Origin: Gemmatimonadota bacterium
Lineage (GTDB): Bacteria > Gemmatimonadota > Gemmatimonadetes > Gemmatimonadales > GWC2-71-9
Assembly: GCA_025360265.1 (NCBI GenBank)
Contig: JANYCP010000170.1
Location: forward strand, 1-5,502
Length of the DNA stretch: 5,502 bases
Direction: 5' to 3'
Shown here: piece after piece, positions 1 through 5,502 of the stretch
Layout of the letters: each line of letters begins with the position of its first letter
Position numbering within the stretch: the stretch's first letter is position 1
Position numbers and translations under genes: made by a program
Notes under the pieces: model-generated
What the model was told of the DNA's origin: nothing
The model's input: the letters and a program-made list of their open reading frames with translations, nothing else
Database searches by the model: none

Positions 1-2007
1 GCCGTGGCACGCTGGGTCGAGACGACACCACAGGGTGTGTCATGGCTCGGCTTTTTCTACGGTGGTAACATCGCCGGTGCCGTATTCGGTTGCCTGCTCA
101 CCGGCTTCTATCTCCTCAGCGCGCATGACACGACCTACGCAACATTTGTGGCCGTCGGCATCAACGTCGTCGTAGCTGCGGTTGGTATCGCCCTGGCAAA
201 GTCGACCGCGTATGCGCCTCACAGTGCAAAGGCTGACGCAGCCGCTGCGCCGCTGATTTCACCGGAAGCACGCCCGGTCCTGATCGCGATCGCACTCTCC
301 GGCGCAACGGCGCTCGGTGCCGAAGTGCTCTGGACTCGCCTGCTTTCGCTGCTCCTTGGTGCCACGACCTACACGTTCTCGCTCATCATCGCTGCCATCC
401 TCGCTGGTCTCGGCATCGGCAGCAGCATCGGTGCCTTTGTTGGACGCGCGACAGCCAACCCACGTCGCGCTCTCGGGTGGTGTCAGATCCTGCTGATGCT
501 CGGCATCGCATGGGGCGCGTACTCGGTGATCGAGATCTTGCCGTACTGGCCGATCAATCCGATCATCTCGAGTCGCTCATCGTCACTTTTCGAAATTGAT
601 TTTGTCCGCTGCCTCTGGGTAGTGCTCCCGGCGTCAATCCTCTGGGGTGCAAGCTTCCCGTTGGCGCTGGCCGCGGTCGCCACTGGCGGCGACGATCCAG
701 CACGCCTCGTAGGTCGAGTGTACGCGGCCAACACGGTGGGTGGCATTCTCGGATCGGTGATCACCGCCCTCTTCCTGCTGCCGACGATCGGAACGCAGTG
801 GGGCCAGCGCACACTGATCGCCCTCGCCGGCATCGCCGCTCTGGTCGTGCTGCTGCCGACCTTTGCCGCCGGAGCTGAACGGATGCGGCAGATCGCGTTT
901 GCGTTCGTCGCCGTGATTGCGATTGGATTGCTTGGCGCCTGGCATGTACAGCCACCGTCAGGTCTGCTGGTCGGCTATGGTCGTCTCTCCGCCGTGTGGC
1001 TCGGCCAGACCGGTGAATTCATTTACACCGGCGAAGGAATGAATTCGTCGATGGCTGTGTCGCGCCTGGCGAACGGCGTGCTCAACTATCACAACGCCGG
1101 CAAGGTGCAGGCGTCGAGCGAGCCGCAGGACATGCGCCTGCAGCGAATGCTCGGCCACCTCACCACGCTCATTCCGCTTCATGCGCGCAACGTGCTGGTG
1201 ATCGGCTGTGGCGCGGGTGTCACCGCCGGAGCGGTCAGCATATCGCCTGACGTGGAATCGGAAACGATCGCGGAGATCGAGCCGCTTGTCCCGCGCGTGG
1301 TGTCGAAGTTCTTCGGCGAGCACAATTACAACGTCGTCGACAATCCGAAAGTGCACGTGCAGATTGATGACGCACGCCATTTCCTGCTCACCACTCACCA
1401 GAAGTTCGATGCGATCACGTCGGATCCATTCGATCCATGGGTGAAGGGTGCGGCAAACTTGTACTCGAAGGAATTCTTCGAGCTCGCCAAGAAGCACCTG
1501 AATCCGGGTGGGGTCGTCACGATCTTCGTACAGCTGTACGAAAGCGGCGAGCCTGCGGTCAAGAGCGAGATGGCGACGTTCTTTGAGGCCTTCCCGAATG
1601 GCATCGTCTGGGGCAACACCAACAACGGCGCCGGCTATGACATGGTCCTCATGGGTCAGGTCGAAGGCTCGAAGATCAATCTCGACTCCATGCAGGCGAA
1701 GCTCGACAATCCGAAGTACGCGCAGGTTGCGCAATCAATGCGCGAGATCGGTTTCAATTCTGCCACCGACCTCTTCGCAACGTATGCCGGACGCGCGCAG
1801 GATCTGGGTGAGTATCTCAAGGATGCCCAGGTCAACCGCGATCGCAACCTTCGCCTGCAGTACCTTGCCGGCAAGGGAGTCAACGTCTACGCGCAGGATG
1901 TGATTTTCAGGAACATCGTGTCGTTCCGCAAGTATCCGGAAGGACTTTTCACCGGATCACCGGAACGTATGGCAGCGTTGCGACTGGCTGGTAACAGCGG
2001 GCAGTGA
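1..2007 (+). CDS. Fused membrane / spermidine-synthase-like protein (5' end outside window)
   Basis: Likely function: a membrane protein whose cytoplasmic C-terminal domain has the spermidine synthase (Rossmann, AdoMet-type) fold; the substrate is unknown. The frame is open to base 1. Residues below are counted from the GTG at base 4, which I take as internal because the protein begins in the middle of a transmembrane module. Hydrophobic segments lie at about 15-40, 45-66, 92-118, 120-148, 158-178, 202-226, 240-262, 268-286 and 296-312. Residues 14-64 and 236-286 look like two copies of one module (FYGGNIAGAVFG against VYAANTVGGILG). The soluble domain spans about 330-550: VIGCGAG (399-405) is the nucleotide-binding loop, EIEP (424-427) the acidic strand end, DDAR (455-458), and DPFDP (474-478) the region holding the catalytic Asp of true synthases. 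The usual polyamine-binding DE..YHE block is replaced by QDMRLQR (375-381), so true aminopropyl transfer is doubtful. The stop codon overlaps the start of the acetyltransferase gene. Confidence 0.88.
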   Translation, partial: AVARWVETTPQGVSWLGFFYGGNIAGAVFGCLLTGFYLLSAHDTTYATFVAVGINVVVAAVGIALAKSTAYAPHSAKADAAAAPLISPEARPVLIAIALSGATALGAEVLWTRLLSLLLGATTYTFSLIIAAILAGLGIGSSIGAFVGRATANPRRALGWCQILLMLGIAWGAYSVIEILPYWPINPIISSRSSSLFEIDFVRCLWVVLPASILWGASFPLALAAVATGGDDPARLVGRVYAANTVGGILGSVITALFLLPTIGTQWGQRTLIALAGIAALVVLLPTFAAGAERMRQIAFAFVAVIAIGLLGAWHVQPPSGLLVGYGRLSAVWLGQTGEFIYTGEGMNSSMAVSRLANGVLNYHNAGKVQASSEPQDMRLQRMLGHLTTLIPLHARNVLVIGCGAGVTAGAVSISPDVESETIAEIEPLVPRVVSKFFGEHNYNVVDNPKVHVQIDDARHFLLTTHQKFDAITSDPFDPWVKGAANLYSKEFFELAKKHLNPGGVVTIFVQLYESGEPAVKSEMATFFEAFPNGIVWGNTNNGAGYDMVLMGQVEGSKINLDSMQAKLDNPKYAQVAQSMREIGFNSATDLFATYAGRAQDLGEYLKDAQVNRDRNLRLQYLAGKGVNVYAQDVIFRNIVSFRKYPEGLFTGSPERMAALRLAGNSGQ

Positions 2008-2483
2008 ACGTCGTCATTCGGCCAGCTGGTGAAGCGGACATTCCGCTGATCCTCGCGCTCATTCACGAGCTCGCCGATTACGAAAAACTCGCGCACGAAG
2101 TCACTGCGACCGAAGACGACCTACATGAGTCGCTGTTCGGTTCGCGGCCGGGGGCGGAAGTGGTGATCGCCGAGCGGGATGGTGCGGTCGCCGGCTACGC
2201 GCTTTTCTTTCACAACTACTCCACATTTCTCTGCAAGCGTGGCCTCTACCTCGAGGACCTTTTCGTCCGCCCAGTCTTCCGTGGCAAGGGCATCGGCAAG
2301 AGGCTCTTGGCCCACCTCGCAGGCCTCGCGGTCGAGCGAGGGTGCGCCCGATTTGAATGGGCGGTTCTCGACTGGAACGAGTCGGCGATCGGGTTCTACA
2401 AGAGCCTGGGTGCGGAATTCATGGATAGCTGGACGGTCATGCGGGTGACCGGGGCTGCGCTGGGGCGTTTGGCCGGGAAGTAG
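2004..2483 (+). CDS. GNAT acetyltransferase, spermidine/spermine N1-acetyltransferase-like
   Basis: Predicted cytoplasmic acetyl-CoA-dependent N-acetyltransferase of 159 residues, a single GNAT domain. It looks closest to the SSAT group (human SAT1/SAT2, 170-171 residues). The family-like start is VIRPAGEADI (4-13). LYLEDLFV (81-88) carries E84, matching the proposed catalytic Glu92 of human SSAT. RGKGIG (93-98) is the acetyl-CoA pyrophosphate loop. WNESAIGFYKSLGA (124-137) carries Y132, matching the general acid Tyr140. SSAT relatives act on polyamines, thialysine or other small amines, so the substrate is open. The GTG start at 2004 overlaps the preceding stop as GTGA. No good Shine-Dalgarno is visible (only AGCGGG just upstream), so translation is probably coupled to the upstream gene. 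The start is supported because the conserved beta-1 strand begins within four residues of it. Family confidence is high; polyamine substrate is inference. Confidence 0.93.
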   Translation: MNVVIRPAGEADIPLILALIHELADYEKLAHEVTATEDDLHESLFGSRPGAEVVIAERDGAVAGYALFFHNYSTFLCKRGLYLEDLFVRPVFRGKGIGKRLLAHLAGLAVERGCARFEWAVLDWNESAIGFYKSLGAEFMDSWTVMRVTGAALGRLAGK

Positions 2484-2485
2484 GT

Positions 2486-2519
2486 CCTCAGAAGGTCCCT
2501 CGCTTCGCTCGGGATGAGG
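2486..2519 (-). repeat. Intergenic hairpin repeat, copy A
   Basis: CCTCA (2486-2490) pairs with TGAGG (2515-2519) and TCCC (2496-2499) with GGGA (2511-2514), giving a 9-bp stem with a 5-base bulge and an 11-base loop. The core CCCTCGCTTCGCTCGGGA (2497-2514) recurs in altered form at 4777-4794. On the minus strand it reads CCCGAGCGAAGCGAGGGA, a form I recognise as a common dispersed intergenic repeat in environmental bacteria. It begins 2 bases after the acetyltransferase stop. No T-run follows on the + strand, so it is not a classical intrinsic terminator, though it may protect the 3' end of the mRNA. Confidence 0.65.
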
Positions 2520-2523
2520 GGGG

Positions 2524-2552
2524 TTGACTAGGTGTTGCCACACCCTTATACT
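2524..2552 (+). promoter_or_regulatory. Sigma-70-type promoter for the YceI gene
   Basis: The -35 box TTGACT (2524-2529) and -10 box TATACT (2547-2552) are separated by exactly 17 bases; each differs from the consensus by one base. A start of transcription near 2558-2560 would give a leader of about 68 bases before the YceI start codon. The spacer contains an inverted repeat, GGTGT (2531-2535) and ACACC (2540-2544), a possible operator. The -35 box begins five bases after hairpin repeat copy A ends. Confidence 0.75.
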
Positions 2553-2615
2553 TCAGGCATGAATCATCGTTACATGAATTGTTGCCTTGTGTAATGGTGT
2601 CACGACAACCAAACC

Positions 2616-2619
2616 GGAG
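2616..2619 (+). promoter_or_regulatory. Ribosome binding site that sets the YceI start
   Basis: GGAG lies 7 bases before the ATG at 2627. This favours that ATG over the upstream in-frame TTG at 2579, which has no comparable site and would add 16 residues unlike the family. Confidence 0.7.
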
Positions 2620-2626
2620 CCTGGAA

Positions 2627-3187
2627 ATGACCACCGCAACCGCACCAATCGCCGCCGCCACCCCGTGGACGATCGATGCTTCCCACAGCGAGATCGAGTT
2701 CTCGGTACGCCACCTCATGATCTCGAACGTAAAGGGGCGTTTCTCCAACCCGGTCGGCTCGCTGAGTTACGACGCCCGTAACCCCAAGGCGTTCGACCTC
2801 CTGGTCGAAATCCCGATCACCACGATCGACACCCGGAACGAGCAGCGCGACGCTCACCTCCGGTCACCGGACTTCTTCGACGCCGAGCAGTTCCCGACGA
2901 TGACCTTCAAGGGCACCCGGGTAAGTGGGGAAATCACCGGTGAGTTCAAGCTGACCGGTGACTTGACGCTTCGCGGCGTCACCCGGGAAGTCACCCTCGA
3001 TGTGACCGCTGAGGGCGCTGGCGGCGACCCGTGGGGCAACGATCGCCTCGGCTTCAGCGCAGTGGGCAAGATCGATCGCAAGGAGTTCGGCCTGGTGTGG
3101 AACCAGCTCCTCGAAACCGGTGGCGTGGCAGTCGGCGACATGATCAAGATCATCATCAATACGGAATTGATGCGGCCGAAGGCCTAA
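2627..3187 (+). CDS. YceI-family lipocalin-like protein, no signal peptide
   Basis: 186 residues covering one complete YceI domain, a lipocalin-like beta barrel known in relatives to bind polyisoprenoid or other hydrophobic ligands. Diagnostic blocks are WTIDASHSEIEFSVRHLM (14-31) followed by VKGRF (35-39), RDAHLRSPDFFDAEQFPTM (74-92), GDLTLRGVTREV (111-122) and IDRKEFGLVWN (149-159), in the usual order. E. coli YceI is exported, but here the N-terminus (MTTATAPIAAATPW) has no positive n-region or hydrophobic core, so the protein should stay in the cytoplasm. The ATG is supported by GGAG at 2616-2619 and a strong promoter at 2524-2552. The alpha/beta hydrolase gene follows 9 bases after the stop and is probably co-transcribed. 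Family assignment is secure; the ligand and cellular role are unknown. Confidence 0.95.
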   Translation: MTTATAPIAAATPWTIDASHSEIEFSVRHLMISNVKGRFSNPVGSLSYDARNPKAFDLLVEIPITTIDTRNEQRDAHLRSPDFFDAEQFPTMTFKGTRVSGEITGEFKLTGDLTLRGVTREVTLDVTAEGAGGDPWGNDRLGFSAVGKIDRKEFGLVWNQLLETGGVAVGDMIKIIINTELMRPKA

Positions 3188-3196
3188 GTTGATGGG

Positions 3197-3805
3197 ATGA
3201 GAGTTCTCCTCGTCCACGGCATGGGGCGGACGCCGATTTCAATGTGGCGTCTGGCTCGCGCTCTTCGGCAGGCGGGATGTGCCACAGAGTTGTTCGGGTA
3301 TCTCGCCGCCAGGCAATCGGTCCAGGAGATTGTCGACAAGCTGAAGCTGCGGCTCACGGTGATGGCCGACGACGCCTACGTCGTCATCGGCCATTCGCTT
3401 GGTGGTACCCTGCTCCGCTCGGCGGTCGCGACACTACCGGCAGATGTCCGCCGTCCCCGGCGCATCATCATGCTCGCCACACCAAATCATTCGCCGCGAC
3501 TGGCGCGCCGCTTCGGCGCGATGCTTTGGTATCGCGCCATGAACGGCGATGCCGGGCAGTGGCTAACCGATGAGCTGCGCTTTGCGGGAATTCCGCCAAT
3601 GGACGTCCCCTGCACGATCATCGCCGGCACCCGCGGACTCAATGGACGGTGGAGCCCGTTTGGCGACGAAGCCAACGATGGATTGGTGGCCGTGACTGAG
3701 ACCGAGTTGAATGCGGCCGACGAACTGATCACGTTGCCGGTGACGCACGCGTTCATCATGAACGATGCGAAGGTGCGCGAGATTGTGAAAGCGAGATGCG
3801 TCTAG
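3197..3805 (+). CDS. Small alpha/beta hydrolase (esterase/lipase-like)
   Basis: 202 residues with a compact alpha/beta-hydrolase fold and no signal peptide or membrane segment. VLLVHGMG (3-10) is the first core strand and oxyanion-hole loop. VVIGHSLGG (62-70) is the nucleophile elbow with Ser67. NDGLVAV (160-166) offers Asp161 as the acid residue, and THAFIMND (183-190) offers His184, completing a plausible Ser-Asp-His triad. The NDG-V and late-His pattern resembles lipase/esterase members and PGAP1-like proteins. The substrate cannot be named. The ATG follows the YceI stop by 9 bases, with only a weak G-rich stretch (GATGGG) as ribosome site, so coupling to YceI translation is likely. Its TAG stop is part of a CTAG palindrome shared with the convergent hydrolase gene, and a hairpin follows at once. 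Confidence 0.88.
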   Translation: MRVLLVHGMGRTPISMWRLARALRQAGCATELFGYLAARQSVQEIVDKLKLRLTVMADDAYVVIGHSLGGTLLRSAVATLPADVRRPRRIIMLATPNHSPRLARRFGAMLWYRAMNGDAGQWLTDELRFAGIPPMDVPCTIIAGTRGLNGRWSPFGDEANDGLVAVTETELNAADELITLPVTHAFIMNDAKVREIVKARCV

Positions 3806-4671
3806 AGCGCCGTCAGGCGCTCATAAGTCTCCGGCCTTCTGTCGCGATAGAACTGCCAGATGTTGCGCACCTCGCGGATCTTGTCGAGATCGAGTTCGGC
3901 CGTGATCAGCTCCGTCTTGTCGCGTGACGCGGTGGCCAGGAACTGCCCACGCGGGTCGCAGAAGTAACTCTGCCCGTAGAACTCACCGATGTCCCACGGC
4001 TGCTCATGCCCAACGCGATTGATGGCGCCAACGAAATACGCGTTCGCCACCGCATGGGCAGGCTGCTCGAGTTTCCACAGATACTCCGATAGCCCGGCCA
4101 CGGTCGCCGACGGATTGAACACGATCTCGGCGCCATTCAATCCGAGTGCCCGCGCTCCTTCGGGGAAATGCCGATCGTAGCAGATGTACACGCCCACGTC
4201 GGCATACTGCGTCTTGAACACCGGGTAGCCCAGGTTCCCCGGCTTGAAGTAGAACTTCTCCCAAAAGCCCGGCCCACAATGCGGAATGTGATTCTTGCGG
4301 TACTTGCCGAGATACGTACCATCGGCATCGATCACGGCAGCGGTGTTGTAGTAGATCCCGGAACCATCCTGCTCGTAGATCGGCACAACGATCACCATGC
4401 TGTGCCGCTTCGCCAATTCCTGCATCAACTTCGTCGTCGGCCCATCGGGAATCGCCTCGGTCGAGTCGTACCAGCGCGTCGTCTGCTCGGCGCAGAAGTA
4501 CGGACCGGTAAAGATCTCCTGCATGCAGATGATCTGGACGCCCTCCTTGGCCGCCTGCTCGATCAGCGGGACGTGCTTGGCGAGGTTCGCGTCGCGGATC
4601 GTTTCGAGCGACTCGCTGGTCTTGCAAGCGTGCGTTGCCTGGATCAGGCCGGCTTTGACGATTCGGGACAT
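3802..4671 (-). CDS. Nitrilase-superfamily C-N hydrolase, probable beta-ureidopropionase
   Basis: 289 residues, one full carbon-nitrogen hydrolase domain, cytoplasmic. The catalytic triad is visible: Glu52 in MQEIFTGPYFC, Lys126 in KYRKNHIPH, and the nucleophile Cys164 in ICYDRHFPEG, plus the supporting Glu138 in FWEKFYF. The stretch AEIVFNPSATVAGLSEYLW (181-199) with AINRVG (216-221) and FYGQSY (231-236) matches beta-ureidopropionase (human UPB1 has FNPSAT.GALSE.LW and AINRVG), which splits N-carbamoyl-beta-alanine to beta-alanine, CO2 and ammonia. However, PGFWEKFYFKPG (134-145) and the C-terminal FYRDRRPETYERL resemble N-carbamoylputrescine amidase (AguB), the main alternative. The upstream NCS1 transporter favours pyrimidine or hydantoin-type catabolism. 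The ATG at 4671 has GGAG 7 bases upstream. The TAG stop overlaps that of the convergent gene. The superfamily is certain; the exact substrate is about 65:35. Confidence 0.9.
   Translation of the reverse strand: MSRIVKAGLIQATHACKTSESLETIRDANLAKHVPLIEQAAKEGVQIICMQEIFTGPYFCAEQTTRWYDSTEAIPDGPTTKLMQELAKRHSMVIVVPIYEQDGSGIYYNTAAVIDADGTYLGKYRKNHIPHCGPGFWEKFYFKPGNLGYPVFKTQYADVGVYICYDRHFPEGARALGLNGAEIVFNPSATVAGLSEYLWKLEQPAHAVANAYFVGAINRVGHEQPWDIGEFYGQSYFCDPRGQFLATASRDKTELITAELDLDKIREVRNIWQFYRDRRPETYERLTAL
3805..3822. terminator. Hairpin at the convergent gene junction
   Basis: GAGCGCC (3805-3811) and GGCGCTC (3816-3822) form a perfect 7-bp stem with a 4-base loop, GTCA. It starts at the last base of the + strand stop codon and lies within the last codons of the - strand hydrolase (encoding the end of RLTAL). 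No strong T-run follows on either strand, so a classical intrinsic terminator is not proven. Its position makes a two-way 3' end or stability element likely, since there is no other space between the genes. Confidence 0.5.
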
Positions 4672-4678
4672 CGTTGCG

Positions 4679-4682
4679 CTCC
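4679..4682 (-). promoter_or_regulatory. Ribosome binding site of the C-N hydrolase gene
   Basis: On the minus strand GGAG lies 7 bases before the ATG at 4669-4671, supporting that start, which also fits the beginning of the conserved first strand (IVKAGLIQ). I see no convincing -35/-10 pair just upstream, so the gene may depend on read-through from the transporter. Confidence 0.65.
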
Positions 4683-4711
4683 GTGCATCGTGAGATGTAA
4701 GACGAAGGATA

Positions 4712-4742
4712 CCTCGTCCTGAGCCGCAGGCGAGGGACCTCC
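4712..4742 (+). repeat. Intergenic hairpin repeat, copy B
   Basis: CCTCG (4712-4716) pairs with CGAGG (4731-4735) and CCTG (4718-4721) with CAGG (4727-4730), a 9-bp stem with a single bulged T and a 5-base loop. The flank GCGAGGGACCT (4730-4740) matches the complement of copy A (GCGAGGGACCT on its minus strand), so this copy is in the opposite orientation. It lies about 40 bases upstream of the C-N hydrolase start, in the probable mRNA leader. No T-run follows on either strand. Confidence 0.6.
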
Positions 4743-4768
4743 AGATTTCGTGCCGCGCCGGCGCTTGA

Positions 4769-4822
4769 GGCCCCTTCCCTCGCGTTGCTCGGGACAGGCT
4801 GCTTCGCTCAGGGCGAGGGGCC
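4769..4822 (-). repeat. Intergenic hairpin repeat, copy C (compound)
   Basis: GGCCCCT (4769-4775) pairs perfectly with AGGGGCC (4816-4822), and CGC (4781-4783) with GCG (4813-4815) after a 5-base bulge. The core CCCTCGCGTTGCTCGGGA (4777-4794) matches copy A except for its centre. A second related half-unit, CTTCGCTCAGGGCGAGGG (4802-4819), follows it. An alternative stem, CCCTCGC (4777-4783) with GCGAGGG (4813-4819), excludes the outer one. On the minus strand the element begins 17 bases after the transporter stop, so it may act as its 3'-end structure. Confidence 0.6.
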
Positions 4823-4839
4823 GGTCTACATCGTACCTC

Positions 4840-5502
4840 TCACGTCTCCGGCCTCACACGACCCCGCATGAGGATGTAATACAAGGCCGCACTCAGAAAA
4901 AACGTCACAAACCAGGCATACGAATACAGATCGTCCAGGAACCCCGGATTCGCTACGCGACCGCCCGGCGTCGTCGCGGCGCGCACAAACCCTGGCAGCA
5001 CCGGAAGCACCGCCATCACCAACGCCGCGATCGCCCGCCAGTTAATACCGTTCGTGTATGAATAGATGCCGCGTTCCTGATACAGCGCGTTGACCGACAG
5101 GTTTTGCTTCCGAAGAATCCAGTAGTCCGTGATCAATATCCCACCGAGCGCTCCCATCAGGCTCGAATAGCCAATCAACCATGTGAAAATGTAGGCCGCC
5201 GCACCGCTGTAGAGTTTCCATGGCATCATCGCGATGCCAATCACGGCAGTGATCAACCCGCCTGTCACGAATGAGATCTTTCGCGGATTGAGGTGCGAGA
5301 AGTCGTTGGCCGGGCTCACGACATTCGCGGCCATATTAGTGTGCAGCTGTGCGGTCATCACCACGAGTGCCGCGATGATGATCACCGACGTCCCGCCGAT
5401 TCGCGTCACCAGGACAACCGGATCCCAGATCGGGGCACCGAAGATCACGATCGTCGCACTCGTCACCGCTACGCCGATGAAGGCGAAGGTCGTCATGGTG
5501 GT
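4840..5502 (-). CDS. NCS1-family nucleobase:cation symporter, C-terminal part (5' end outside window)
   Basis: Inner-membrane secondary transporter of the nucleobase:cation symporter-1 family (relatives carry cytosine, uracil, allantoin, hydantoins or purines with H+ or Na+). The frame stays open to the window edge; counting from the Met at 5496 there are 218 residues, about half of a typical 450-500-residue member, so that Met is most likely internal. The family hallmark is QLHTNMAANVVSPANDFSHL (50-69), followed by PWKLYSG (92-98), SLMGALGGILITDYW (112-126) with ILRK (127-130), LYQERGIYSYTNGINW (138-153) and the PGF..DLYSYAWF block (184-196). Hydrophobic segments lie at about 7-20, 36-58, 78-91, 97-125, 155-171 and 192-210. 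The end is short and charged (RGRVRPET). The substrate cannot be read from this half. The C-N hydrolase gene lies 168 bases downstream on the same strand. Confidence 0.93.
   Translation of the reverse strand, partial: TTMTTFAFIGVAVTSATIVIFGAPIWDPVVLVTRIGGTSVIIIAALVVMTAQLHTNMAANVVSPANDFSHLNPRKISFVTGGLITAVIGIAMMPWKLYSGAAAYIFTWLIGYSSLMGALGGILITDYWILRKQNLSVNALYQERGIYSYTNGINWRAIAALVMAVLPVLPGFVRAATTPGGRVANPGFLDDLYSYAWFVTFFLSAALYYILMRGRVRPET

Noticed and set aside
4..6. GTG at 4 as the true start of the first gene
   Set aside because: The frame is open upstream and the protein would begin just before the last helices of a membrane module whose earlier part is missing.
958..1734. Long minus-strand open frame (258 codons) opposite the synthase-like gene
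   Set aside because: It lies wholly antisense to a gene with clear family motifs, and its product is rich in Arg, His and Asp with no recognisable domain; expected in GC-rich coding DNA.
2579..2626. TTG at 2579 as the start of the YceI gene
   Set aside because: It would add 16 residues unlike the family, has no good ribosome site, and the ATG at 2627 has GGAG 7 bases upstream.
2488..2748. Minus-strand open frames running through repeat copy A (including 2121-2543)
   Set aside because: The HPERSEG- and SSRAKRG-like peptides are the known translation artefact of this type of intergenic repeat, not genes.
4004..4722. Overlapping open frames on both strands across the C-N hydrolase gene (4004-4627 minus, 4168-4722 plus)
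   Set aside because: Both are other-frame readings of a gene with an intact catalytic triad, and neither has a recognisable domain.
4690..4740. Promoter for the C-N hydrolase on the minus strand
   Set aside because: TATCCT and TTACAT resemble -10 boxes, but neither has a -35-like hexamer at the right distance.
1..5502. CRISPR array, tRNA/rRNA, insertion sequence, defence or phage system
   Set aside because: No regularly spaced direct repeats, no cloverleaf-like or rRNA sequence, no transposase or integrase motifs; the genes are ordinary metabolic and transport families.

Overview
The window is ordinary chromosomal DNA of a fairly GC-rich bacterium (about 60% G+C by eye). It holds six protein genes, two of them cut by the window edges. 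The gene mix and the intergenic repeats (reverse-strand reading frames through them give HPERSEG- and SSRAKRG-like peptides) are of a kind I associate with soil and environmental phyla such as Gemmatimonadota, Acidobacteriota or Chloroflexota. Gemmatimonadota is my best guess, but it is weakly supported.

Layout, left half (+ strand). The 3' part of a large membrane protein fused to a spermidine-synthase-like methyltransferase-fold domain (1-2007) overlaps by 4 bases (GTGA) a GNAT acetyltransferase that closely resembles spermidine/spermine N1-acetyltransferase (2004-2483). A short gap follows, holding a hairpin repeat and a near-consensus sigma-70-type promoter (TTGACT, 17 bases, TATACT; 2524-2552). 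This promoter should drive a second + strand unit: a YceI-family protein without a signal peptide (2627-3187), then a small alpha/beta hydrolase 9 bases further on (3197-3805).

Layout, right half (- strand). A carbon-nitrogen hydrolase of the nitrilase superfamily, best read as beta-ureidopropionase with N-carbamoylputrescine amidase as the alternative (3802-4671), lies downstream of the 3' part of an NCS1-family nucleobase/cation symporter (4840-5502). The two are separated by 168 bases that contain two more hairpin repeats. A nucleobase-type transporter beside a carbamoyl-amide hydrolase suggests reductive pyrimidine (or hydantoin-like) catabolism; the remaining enzymes would have to lie outside the window.

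The + and - units converge at 3802-3805, where the palindrome CTAG supplies the stop codons of both genes. A perfect 7-bp stem with a 4-base loop begins at the last base of that palindrome and probably serves as the shared 3' end.

No mobile element, CRISPR array, RNA gene or clear new multi-gene system is visible. The points most worth a second look are the coupled synthase-like/SSAT-like pair, the shared-stop convergent junction with its hairpin, the inverted repeat inside the YceI promoter, and the repeat family.
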